DNA of 9,026 nucleotides from positions 1 through 9,026 of the forward strand of contig JBGOUP010000032.1 of assembly GCA_041477655.1 (NCBI GenBank), written 5' to 3'. This DNA comes from JBGOUP01 sp041477655 (GTDB lineage: Bacteria; Patescibacteriota; UBA1384; 2-12-FULL-50-11). Below the pieces are notes generated by a model, which saw nothing but the letters and a program-made list of their open reading frames with translations, did no database searches and had not been told where the DNA came from. Shown here one piece after another: positions 1-6,084 of the stretch. A program made the translations under genes and the position numbers. How positions within the stretch are numbered: position 1 is the stretch's first letter; each line of letters begins with the position of its first letter.

Positions 1-1
1 T

Positions 2-274
2 ACCCTCAACGTCGACAACGATCATCTTCACCTCCAGATTGAGATTCCGCCGGATATGCCCGTCTGTGAGGTGGTTCAGCTTTTGAAACAAAACTCCAGT
101 CGAGCCCTGAAGAAACGTTTTGCCTTCATCCGGCGGATGTATATCGAAAACTCAATTTGGAGCGTTGGCTACTTCTCCTCGACCATCGGAGTCAACGAAG
201 AACAGATCCGCCGCTACATCGAATACCAAGGTCAGAAAGAGAAACCAGAACAAATCGACCTGGGGTTCTCATGA
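2..274 (+). CDS. tnpA: IS200/IS605-family (Y1 HUH) transposase TnpA, 5'-truncated by window edge
   Basis: This is the C-terminal about 90 residues of a single-strand transposase of the Y1_Tnp family, which cuts and rejoins one DNA strand at hairpin ends through a 5'-phosphotyrosine link. The reading frame is open from base 2, so the start lies outside the window. The metal-binding His-Leu-His (HUH) motif is encoded at 23-31, in the context NDHLHLQIEIP. The segment SIWSVGYFSSTIG is the family's typical WSxGYF block. The nucleophile is most likely the Tyr at 215-217 in RRYIEYQ, followed four residues later by the Gln at 227-229, which matches the Tyr-x3-Gln helix of this family. No tnpB is visible. 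It is followed 13 bases after its stop by a perfect hairpin that looks like the element's right end. The visible part is not broken, so the protein may be active; whether it is a mobile IS200 or a domesticated REP-type transposase cannot be told without the left end. Confidence 0.88.
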   Translation, partial: TLNVDNDHLHLQIEIPPDMPVCEVVQLLKQNSSRALKKRFAFIRRMYIENSIWSVGYFSSTIGVNEEQIRRYIEYQGQKEKPEQIDLGFS

Positions 275-287
275 GGTTCCAAGGAAG

Positions 288-316
288 CCACGGACGTCAG
301 TCCGTGGAGGACGTCA
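288..316 (+). repeat. Right-end hairpin of the IS200/IS605 element
   Basis: CCACGGAC (288-295) and GTCCGTGG (300-307) form a perfect 8-bp stem with a GTCA tetraloop, 13 bases after the tnpA stop. The octamer GGACGTCA in the stem and loop (292-299) recurs directly at 309-316. IS200/IS605 elements have subterminal hairpins that TnpA binds, with the cleavage site a few bases outside, so the right boundary is inferred at about 308-317. No T-run follows, which argues against a terminator. Confidence 0.7.
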
Positions 317-317
317 C

Positions 318-986
318 TTAACCATCCAGGGAGAGGGGACAGACATCGGTCAACCAGCAGTCTTTGTCCGTCTTCAGTACTGCAATCTCCACTGTACCTG
401 GTGCGATACACGCTATACCTGGGATAAAACGCACGATCGATATGGCGTAGAGTCACAAGAAGTAGGTGAGATAGCAACTGCAATCAAGGCCTATTGGGAC
501 GTAAGCCAGGTAGCTACTCCTCTCTGTGTGATCACTGGGGACGAGCCATTGCTCCAAGCTGCTGGCTTAGCCCAACTTATGAGGGAACTGGCAGATTGGC
601 AGGTAACTATCGAAACAAACGGGACAATCTCGCCACATCAATTACCAACATCGTGCCAACTTAGCTGCTCCCCAAAATTACCCAGCTCTGGTAACCAACT
701 GGACGAAGCGATCAAATACCCAATTCTGGAGGAGGTTCGTGACTGGCCGGGTGGAAGTTACTTCAAGTTTGTTGTGGAAAATAAGCATGAGATTGAGCAA
801 ATAGAATCTCACTTTATTCATCCACTCCGATTGTCTCCAAAGCAGATAATACTCATGCCTTTGGGGTCGACCACTTCAGAAATACAACGCAGTCTGCAGC
901 AGTGTTGGTCTGCCGCAATAGAAAAAGGCTACCGGCTTCTACCACGGCTACAAGTGGCCGCTTGGGAGAATCAGCCAGGTGTTTAA
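318..986 (+). CDS. queE: 7-carboxy-7-deazaguanine synthase QueE, 5' end displaced by the IS element
   Basis: QueE is a radical SAM enzyme that converts 6-carboxytetrahydropterin to 7-carboxy-7-deazaguanine in queuosine/7-deazaguanine biosynthesis. Homology begins abruptly at LTIQGEG (318 on). The [4Fe-4S] cluster motif C-x3-C-x2-C is seen as CNLHCTWC (381-404), followed by DTRYTWD, IETNGT, SPKL and the C-terminal PRLQVAAWENQPGV typical of the family. The normal first about ten residues, ending in an E-I-F-type strand with the start codon, are absent; in their place are the IS hairpin and flank, read through in frame. No ATG or GTG lies between the hairpin and the cluster motif, so translation would have to begin inside tnpA (a TTG at 120 is the first in-frame candidate) or not occur. 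The SAM-binding GGEP motif reads GDEP (537-548). The remainder is open to a TAA and followed by a good terminator. It is either a recent pseudogene or a gene rescued by an IS-supplied start. Confidence 0.83.
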   Translation, partial: LTIQGEGTDIGQPAVFVRLQYCNLHCTWCDTRYTWDKTHDRYGVESQEVGEIATAIKAYWDVSQVATPLCVITGDEPLLQAAGLAQLMRELADWQVTIETNGTISPHQLPTSCQLSCSPKLPSSGNQLDEAIKYPILEEVRDWPGGSYFKFVVENKHEIEQIESHFIHPLRLSPKQIILMPLGSTTSEIQRSLQQCWSAAIEKGYRLLPRLQVAAWENQPGV

Positions 987-1000
987 TCAGAACTTATTCC

Positions 1001-1036
1001 TGCCCGTGAGCTTCCTACGCTTACGGGCATTTCTTT
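1001..1036 (+). terminator. Rho-independent terminator after queE
   Basis: TGCCCGTGAG (1001-1010) pairs with CTTACGGGCA (1020-1029) as a 10-bp stem with one G-T wobble and a nine-base loop, followed directly by TTTCTTT (1030-1036). It begins 14 bases after the queE stop. On the opposite strand the stem is followed by GGAATAAG, so it should end queE transcripts but not the convergent dnaE transcript efficiently. Confidence 0.8.
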
Positions 1037-1059
1037 AACTTAGATTCTAAAAGGCAAAA

Positions 1060-4000
1060 CTAAATTCGGGTTCCAGCTAGGAGCTGGGCGACTTCTTCTT
1101 TAAGCTTGGGGCTAGGAGAGACGGCAAGTTTGGTGGCGACACTGCGGCTGGCGCCGTTGTTGGTGAAGCGAAGCTCAACTTTGGATGAGCCCGGGTGATT
1201 CATTAGCACTGATTTGAGTTGTTCCAAAACTGGCTTGGGGGTGGTTGAGGGGAGCTCGACCAAAAAAGATTGAGCCGTCGGCTTTGGTGTTTCTTCTGTT
1301 TTTTTGGCTGGACTATATCCATTTCTAGCAGACGAATTAGAAAAAGGCGGCGGTGGCGAGGCAATAGCATCGTCTAATTTCCAAACTCGATCAGCTAGGA
1401 TTTTTGGTGTTCCGTCCTTGTCGTTGATTTTCCCTTGAATGAGCAAAGCTTGATCATTCTGCCAAAGATCTTTGTATTCGGCAAAACTATTTGGGAAGAC
1501 AACCGCTTCTAATGTACCGCTGGTATCTTCAATTTTGACGAAAGCCATGGTCTGGCCATTTTTGGTGGTAATTTTCTTGACTTCTTGGACTAGGCCACCG
1601 ATACGAACGGTCTGGTTAACTCTCTCGCTAGTAACTTCCGAACTCGGTGTCGCCAGCTTGGCCAAAGCTTGAGCGTACTCTTTGAGCGGGTGATCGGAGA
1701 GATATAAGCCAAGCAACTCTTTCTCCCAAGTCAGATAGAGCTTTGGCTCCGGAGCTACCGTTGGTAGAATAATTGTCGGCGTCATTTGTTTTTGAGTTGG
1801 GTCGTCAAACAGAGCCGTTTGGCTAGCGCTGTTGTTCTTATTAGCCGAGCCGGCGTATTTAACCAACAATTCTAGGCCAGCAAACAAATGTGAGCGCTGG
1901 CCAAATCCGTCCAACACTCCAACTTTGACTAAACTTTCCAGAACTTTTTTGTTGACTATTTGGCTACACCGATTTAAAAAATCTTCCAGATTTTTGTATA
2001 GACCGTTTTTTTTGCGTTCAGTTACAATTGACCGACCAACCGACTGACCAACATTCTTGATAGCCGACAAACCAAAACGAATCGCCTTTTTGTTAGGCAC
2101 AACGGCGAAATCGGCAAACGACTCATTGATGTTGGGTGGCATAACCGTCAGCCCCAGTCGCTCCGACTCGCTAATCTCAATTGAGATACGATCAATATCG
2201 TTTAAGTCGCTGGTCATAAGAGCGGCCATAAAGCAATCAGGGAAGTGGGCTTTAAGATAAGCGGTTTGATAGGCGATTAAAGCGTAGCAAGTAGCGTGAC
2301 TTTTGTTGAAGCAGTAAGCGGCAAAATCTTCCAGCTGACGGAAAATTTCTTCAGCCTTGGCTTTAGCCACGCCGTTATTCATAGCCCCGCTAACGAACTT
2401 GTCTCGCATCTGTTTCATTAATTTAGGATCTTTTTTACCGATGGCTTTACGCAGAGTATCGGCCTCACTACCGGTAAAACCGCACATTTCTTTGGACATG
2501 AGCATGACCTGTTCTTGATAGACGGGAATACCGTAGGTGTCTCTCAAAGCGTTTTCGGCCAAGGGGTGAAGATACTCAACCGGCTCAAGGCCGTGTTTCC
2601 GGTTGATAAAACTCTGAATCCACTGGATCGGCCCAGGTCGATAAAGAGCAACCATGGCGATAATATCTTCAAAACGATCCGGCTTAAGTTCGCGAATGTA
2701 GCGTTTCATTCCCGCACTCTCCAATTGAAAGATGCCTGTGGTCTCGGCTTTGCTTAGCAGCTCAAATGTTTTTAAATCATCAAGCGGCAGGTTATCTAGA
2801 TCAATTTTGGTTTGGTAAGCGGCCTCAATAATTTCCGTGGCTCGACGCATGATGCTCAAGTTGGCCAAGCCCAAAAAGTCCATTTTTAGCAGACCGATTT
2901 TTTCAATTGGTCCCATTGAATACTGGGTTATCTGATGAACATCGCCGCCTTGGGCGGCTTGGACAGCCACATACTGATCAAGCGGTTCCTTGGAAATAAC
3001 AATGGCGCAGGCGTGTTGGGAGGCATGACGAACCGTGCCCTCAAGCTTAGCGGCCGTATCTAGAAGCTGTTTGGCTTCCGGATCGCTATCGTAGACTGCT
3101 TTTAGCTCTGGTGTCTCCTGGATAGATTTTGCCAGTGGCACATGGCGGCCTTGAATCGGTATGGGAATAAGTTTGGCGATGGTATCAACCCGGGTATAGG
3201 GCGTGCCCAAGACCCGGCCGACATCTCGGACGGCCGCTCGAGCCATAATTGTGCCAAAAGTTATGATGCCGGCCACATGATCGGCCCCGTATTTTTCGAC
3301 CACATAATTAATGACTTCGTTGCGACGTAGATCTTCAAAATCGATATCAATATCAGGCATGGAGATACGATCAGGATTAAGGAACCGTTCGAACAGTAAA
3401 TTATATTTGAGCGGATCAACGTTGGTGATGCCAAGAGCGTAAGAAACTACCGAGCCGACTGCCGAACCCCGGCCTGGACCAACCATAACGCCCTGGCTTC
3501 GAGCAAAATTAATTAGATCGGCCACGATTAAGAAATAACCGGAAAAACCCGATTTGCTGACAGTGGAAAACTCAAACTCGACCCGCTCCCGAATTTCTGG
3601 GGTTATTTTGGGATATCGGCGGCGCAAGCCCTCCTCGCACCATTTTCGTAGCAACGACTCCTCGGTTTCGTCATCCGGCAGAGGGAATTTGGGTAGCAAC
3701 TCCTGGTTAAGAGGGATTTCTAGATTAACCATATCGGCAATCTTGAGCGTATTGGCCAGAGCTTCGGGCTGACCAGGAAAAGCCTCGTTCATCTCTTGAG
3801 CCGATTTCAAAGAAAAATCGCCGGTATAAAGCATCCGATTGTCATCGCTGACAAGTTTGCCGGTTTGAATACAGACCAAAATGTCGTGAATGTCGTGATC
3901 TTGGGAATTAACATAATGAGTGTCGTTGGTGGCGATCAGGGGTAGTCCGGTTTTTTGGGCTAGATCGCTGATGTGTTGGTTAACCACTTGTTGCTCGGCG

Positions 4001-4548
4001 ATAGCCGGATGGCTTTGTAACTCTAGATAATAGTTGTCTTTGCCAAAAATTTCTTGATAGGTTTTGACCGTTTGACGCAATCCCTCAAAATCCTTGTCTA
4101 AAATTAAGCGCGAAGTTTGACTGGCCAAACAGGCCGAACTGGCAATTAATCCTTCAGAGTGACGGCTCAACATATCCTGGTCAATCCTGGGCTTATAGTA
4201 GTAGCCTTCCATATGAGCGATGGAAGTCAGTTTAATTAAATTTTTATAGCCGGCCATGTTCTTGGCTAGCAGAACCAGGTGGTAAGGCCGGGTATCGATT
4301 CCGCTGGACTTATCATTGATTGTCCGCGGCGCCACGTAGGCTTCTTGGCCGACGATTGGTTTAATGCCAGATGCGCGGCAAGCCAAATAAAAATCAATGG
4401 CTCCGTACATAACGCCGTGGTCGGTTAGGGCCAGAGCCGGCATACCCAGCTCTACTGATTTGTTGACCAACTGGTCAATCTTGCCCAAGCCATCGAGGAG
4501 CGAGTAGTGGGAATGAACGTGAAGATGAACGAAATCGAGTTTTGACAT
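1060..4548 (-). CDS. dnaE: DNA polymerase III subunit alpha (DnaE)
   Basis: This is the replicative C-family polymerase, 1162 residues, about the length of E. coli DnaE (1160). Order: PHP domain (about 5-230), palm/thumb/fingers (about 300-850), helix-hairpin-helix near 866-883, OB fold (about 980-1060), a Pro/Ser/Lys-rich linker (about 1062-1093) and a small C-terminal domain. The catalytic acids are visible as D399 and D401 in PDIDIDF and D557 in KMDFLGL, matching E. coli D401, D403 and D555. GPGRGSAVGS (357-366) is the nucleotide-binding loop. In the PHP domain all nine residues expected for metal binding appear present: H8, H10, D19, H44, E69, H90, C140, D209 and H211. That pattern belongs to polymerases with built-in 3'-5' proofreading and is lost in E. 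coli. The ATG at 4548 gives the canonical N-terminus FVHLHVHSHYSLLDG. It is convergent with queE and divergent from rpmA. No intein or frameshift is seen. Confidence 0.98.
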   Translation of the reverse strand: MSKLDFVHLHVHSHYSLLDGLGKIDQLVNKSVELGMPALALTDHGVMYGAIDFYLACRASGIKPIVGQEAYVAPRTINDKSSGIDTRPYHLVLLAKNMAGYKNLIKLTSIAHMEGYYYKPRIDQDMLSRHSEGLIASSACLASQTSRLILDKDFEGLRQTVKTYQEIFGKDNYYLELQSHPAIAEQQVVNQHISDLAQKTGLPLIATNDTHYVNSQDHDIHDILVCIQTGKLVSDDNRMLYTGDFSLKSAQEMNEAFPGQPEALANTLKIADMVNLEIPLNQELLPKFPLPDDETEESLLRKWCEEGLRRRYPKITPEIRERVEFEFSTVSKSGFSGYFLIVADLINFARSQGVMVGPGRGSAVGSVVSYALGITNVDPLKYNLLFERFLNPDRISMPDIDIDFEDLRRNEVINYVVEKYGADHVAGIITFGTIMARAAVRDVGRVLGTPYTRVDTIAKLIPIPIQGRHVPLAKSIQETPELKAVYDSDPEAKQLLDTAAKLEGTVRHASQHACAIVISKEPLDQYVAVQAAQGGDVHQITQYSMGPIEKIGLLKMDFLGLANLSIMRRATEIIEAAYQTKIDLDNLPLDDLKTFELLSKAETTGIFQLESAGMKRYIRELKPDRFEDIIAMVALYRPGPIQWIQSFINRKHGLEPVEYLHPLAENALRDTYGIPVYQEQVMLMSKEMCGFTGSEADTLRKAIGKKDPKLMKQMRDKFVSGAMNNGVAKAKAEEIFRQLEDFAAYCFNKSHATCYALIAYQTAYLKAHFPDCFMAALMTSDLNDIDRISIEISESERLGLTVMPPNINESFADFAVVPNKKAIRFGLSAIKNVGQSVGRSIVTERKKNGLYKNLEDFLNRCSQIVNKKVLESLVKVGVLDGFGQRSHLFAGLELLVKYAGSANKNNSASQTALFDDPTQKQMTPTIILPTVAPEPKLYLTWEKELLGLYLSDHPLKEYAQALAKLATPSSEVTSERVNQTVRIGGLVQEVKKITTKNGQTMAFVKIEDTSGTLEAVVFPNSFAEYKDLWQNDQALLIQGKINDKDGTPKILADRVWKLDDAIASPPPPFSNSSARNGYSPAKKTEETPKPTAQSFLVELPSTTPKPVLEQLKSVLMNHPGSSKVELRFTNNGASRSVATKLAVSPSPKLKEEVAQLLAGTRI

Positions 4549-4557
4549 GACTTACCA

Positions 4558-4586
4558 GTCATACCAAGCTAGTTTTCAATTTACAA
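4558..4586 (-). promoter_or_regulatory. Possible dnaE promoter
   Basis: On the minus strand TTGTAA (4586-4581) and TATGAC (4563-4558) are 17 bases apart, each matching four of six consensus positions. The -10 ends nine bases before the dnaE ATG, so a transcript from here would have almost no leader. The intervening TGGTAAGTC is at best a weak ribosome binding site. This is a weak match in AT-rich DNA and may be chance. Confidence 0.3.
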
Positions 4587-4649
4587 TTTTCAATTTCCAA
4601 TTAAGCCTCAATCTTTCGATATTGAAAACTGCGACTTGATAATTGATAA
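4571..4649. repeat. AT-rich inverted and tandem repeat in the dnaE-rpmA intergenic region
   Basis: AGTTTTCAAT (4571-4580) and ATTGAAAACT (4621-4630) form a perfect 10-bp inverted repeat with a 40-base interior. The interior carries repeated CAATTT/CAATTTT/CAATTTCC units. Just outside is a tandem TTGATAA TTGATAA (4636-4649). Such reiterated aattGaaaattg strings are often dispersed between genes in CPR genomes (recalled knowledge, not tested here). No open reading frame lies in the region. Confidence 0.6.
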
Positions 4650-4660
4650 TTTACCTTCGG

Positions 4661-4679
4661 GTGGAATTACTCATTCCAC
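4661..4679. other. Small perfect hairpin upstream of rpmA
   Basis: GTGGAAT (4661-4667) and ATTCCAC (4673-4679) form a 7-bp stem with the loop TACTC. Neither strand has a T-run after it, so it is not a standard terminator. It lies just upstream of the likely rpmA -35 element and could be an operator or a remnant of a repeat. Its function is unknown. Confidence 0.45.
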
Positions 4680-4682
4680 GGG

Positions 4683-4711
4683 TTGAATTAAGTATGAAAA
4701 TAAATTAGAAT
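4683..4711 (+). promoter_or_regulatory. Probable rpmA promoter, near-leaderless spacing
   Basis: TTGAAT (4683-4688) and TAGAAT (4706-4711) match the sigma-70 boxes at four of six and five of six positions with an ideal 17-base spacer. The -10 ends only nine bases before the rpmA ATG at 4721, so transcription would begin within about three bases of the start codon. The GGTGA at 4712-4716 could alternatively be a Shine-Dalgarno sequence if the real promoter is farther upstream. Confidence 0.5.
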
Positions 4712-4720
4712 GGTGAAACA

Positions 4721-4993
4721 ATGGCCCACACAAAAGCCAAAGGCTCATCCAAGAACGGCCGAGATTCCCAAGCCCAACGGCTCGGGGTTAAATTGTACGG
4801 TGGCCAAAAAGTTAAAAACGGTATGATTATTATTCGCCAGCGGGGCAATAAGTACCATGTCGGAGAAGGTGTGATGATCGGCAACGATGACACTATCTTT
4901 GCTCTCAAGGATGGCGCCGTTGTTTTTTCTCATAAGAAAGTAAGCAATTTTGCTGGCAAACAGTCAACTAAGACTTTTGTTAACGTAAGGTAA
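4721..4993 (+). CDS. rpmA: Large ribosomal subunit protein bL27
   Basis: bL27 is a 50S protein whose N-terminal tail reaches the peptidyl transferase centre. The 90 residues show the family signature: MAHTKAKGSSKNGRDSQAQR at the N-terminus, LGVKLYGGQKVKNGMIIIRQRG in the core (residues 21 on) and HVGEGVMIGNDDTIFALKDG after it. The ATG at 4721 places the conserved Ala-His directly after Met, with no Firmicutes-type cleavable N-terminal extension. In many bacteria rpmA follows rplU (bL21); here the preceding gene is the divergent dnaE and rplU is absent from the window. The bL19 gene starts 29 bases downstream, so the two ribosomal genes probably share a transcript. Confidence 0.97.
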   Translation: MAHTKAKGSSKNGRDSQAQRLGVKLYGGQKVKNGMIIIRQRGNKYHVGEGVMIGNDDTIFALKDGAVVFSHKKVSNFAGKQSTKTFVNVR

Positions 4994-5022
4994 TATCTAC
5001 CGTTTTAGCCAAAACAACTCAT

Positions 5023-5634
5023 ATGGATTCACACGCTATTATCCAAGAACTGGAAAGTAAGCACCTCAAAAAGAGCCTGCCAGACATTCGTGTCGGTGAA
5101 ACTATTAAAGTTCACTCCAAAATCCGCGAAGGCAATAAAGAACGAATTCAGATTTTTGAGGGCTTGGTTATTGGCGCCAGTGGCGGTACCAGCCTGCGGG
5201 CCTCGTTTACCGTTCGCAAAGTTGTGGCCGGAGTTGGCATTGAACGAACATTTCCGCTTCATTCTCCCTGGATCACTAAAGTTGAGAGAGTCAAATCTGG
5301 AAAAGTCCGTCGGGCCAAACTCTACTTTGTCCGTCGTCACGCCCAGTCACCCAAACGATTTAAACTTAAAGACAAGGGTGTAGCAGGCACAATCTGGACC
5401 CAGCTAGCTGATCAGCAAGCCGAGATTGCCCAAGAGGATAATAAAATAACCCAAGCAACTAAGAAAAAGGCCGACGAGCCTAAGGCTAAAGTTGAAGAGG
5501 CCGTTGCCCCCACCCAAGATTCCGCTACCATTCAAACAGATGAGCCAGCGCAAGAGTTTGGGCACTCTAGGGGAGAATCTAGCCAGTCAGCTTCTGATCA
5601 AAAAAAAGTATCGGATACTCAAGAGAAATCTTAA
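5023..5634 (+). CDS. rplS: Large ribosomal subunit protein bL19 with long C-terminal tail
   Basis: bL19 lies at the 30S-50S interface. Residues 1 to about 115 are a complete bL19: VGETIKVHSKIREGNKERIQIFEGLVIG (residues 24-51), then SFTVRKV, GVGIERTFPLHSP, and RRAKLYFVR (96-104). The protein then continues to 203 residues, whereas the family is usually about 115-130. The extra about 85 residues are rich in Lys, Glu, Asp, Gln, Ser and Ala, have no recognisable domain and look disordered. The last about 31 codons (5540-5634) are overprinted by the start of yraN in another frame. No Shine-Dalgarno sequence is evident before ATG 5023 (CAAAACAACTCAT), as might suit a gene translated in series with rpmA. 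The usual neighbour trmD is not present. Confidence 0.96.
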   Translation: MDSHAIIQELESKHLKKSLPDIRVGETIKVHSKIREGNKERIQIFEGLVIGASGGTSLRASFTVRKVVAGVGIERTFPLHSPWITKVERVKSGKVRRAKLYFVRRHAQSPKRFKLKDKGVAGTIWTQLADQQAEIAQEDNKITQATKKKADEPKAKVEEAVAPTQDSATIQTDEPAQEFGHSRGESSQSASDQKKVSDTQEKS

Positions 5635-5899
5635 TACTCGACTGGGCGAAATTGACATTTTAGCTCTCGACAATAAAACCTTAGTTATCGTTGAAGTCAA
5701 AGCCAAAAGCTCTGATAATCTTGGCGCGGCCATTGAGATGATCACTTTAGCTAAACGTCAGAAACTAATTTTGCTGGCTCACCAGCTCCAAAGTCAGTAC
5801 CAAACAAATAATGTTCGGATAGATATCGTCACCATTGATGGACCTGAATCTAATTGTAAGGTTCGCCATCACAAAGGTATGATTGAATTTAATGGCTAG
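5540..5899 (+). CDS. yraN: YraN-family (UPF0102) endonuclease-like protein
   Basis: The 119-residue product from ATG 5540 matches the UPF0102/YraN family throughout: MSQRKSLGTLGENLA at the N-terminus, YRILKRNLNTRLGEIDILA (residues 24-42), then LVIVEVKAK (48-56). The GEID aspartate (D39) and the E-x-K pair (E52, K54) form the catalytic core expected of a restriction-endonuclease-like fold. The family's precise role is not settled, though it is often encoded near rplS and rnhB. An ATG at 5492 is also in frame, but the 16 residues it would add are Pro-rich and outside the family pattern, so 5540 is preferred. The start lies inside rplS, giving a 95-base overlap in a different frame. No ribosome binding site is visible before ATG 5540, so translation may depend on ribosomes arriving along rplS. 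Confidence 0.9.
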   Translation: MSQRKSLGTLGENLASQLLIKKKYRILKRNLNTRLGEIDILALDNKTLVIVEVKAKSSDNLGAAIEMITLAKRQKLILLAHQLQSQYQTNNVRIDIVTIDGPESNCKVRHHKGMIEFNG

Positions 5900-5925
5900 C
5901 AGAAATAAGCACCAAGCACGAAGCA

Positions 5926-6062
5926 CGAAATCCGAAACAAATTTCAAATTCAAATGTTCTGATGTTTTAACCACTGGAATTTTGCCTCTCAACTTTGCTC
6001 GAGGCAGTCTAAGCCTTGTCGAACGACTGAAAATTCTGATTTGTTTAGGACTTAGGATTTCG
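5926..6062. repeat. Palindromic intergenic repeat between yraN and gltX
   Basis: The left arm carries CGAAATCC (5926-5933) then AAACAAAT (5935-5942). The right arm carries ATTTGTTT (6039-6046) and GGATTTCG (6055-6062), the exact reverse complements in the right order with eight extra bases between them. Inside are two smaller structures: TGCCTC/GAGGCA (5983-5988 with 6001-6006) and CAGTC/GACTG (6005-6009 with 6025-6029), the latter enclosing CTTGTCGAA. The tandem AAGCACG AAGCACG lies at the left edge (5914-5927). It resembles REP- or MITE-like intergenic repeats. A short open frame here (5883-6092) has no protein character. Confidence 0.65.
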
Positions 6063-6084
6063 AATTTCGGATTTACCCATCAAG

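Noticed and set aside
1472..3772. Several plus-strand open frames of 60-80 codons
   Set aside because: All are antisense to dnaE, whose frame is intact and highly conserved along its whole length.
4571..4649. CRISPR-like array
   Set aside because: The repeats are short AT-rich iterations without regular length, spacers of even size, or nearby cas genes.
5029..5340. 103-codon minus-strand open frame
   Set aside because: It is the antisense shadow of the conserved bL19 core and lacks any family signature.
5492..5539. ATG 5492 as the yraN start
   Set aside because: The added residues are Pro-rich and lie outside the family pattern; the conserved N-terminus begins at ATG 5540.
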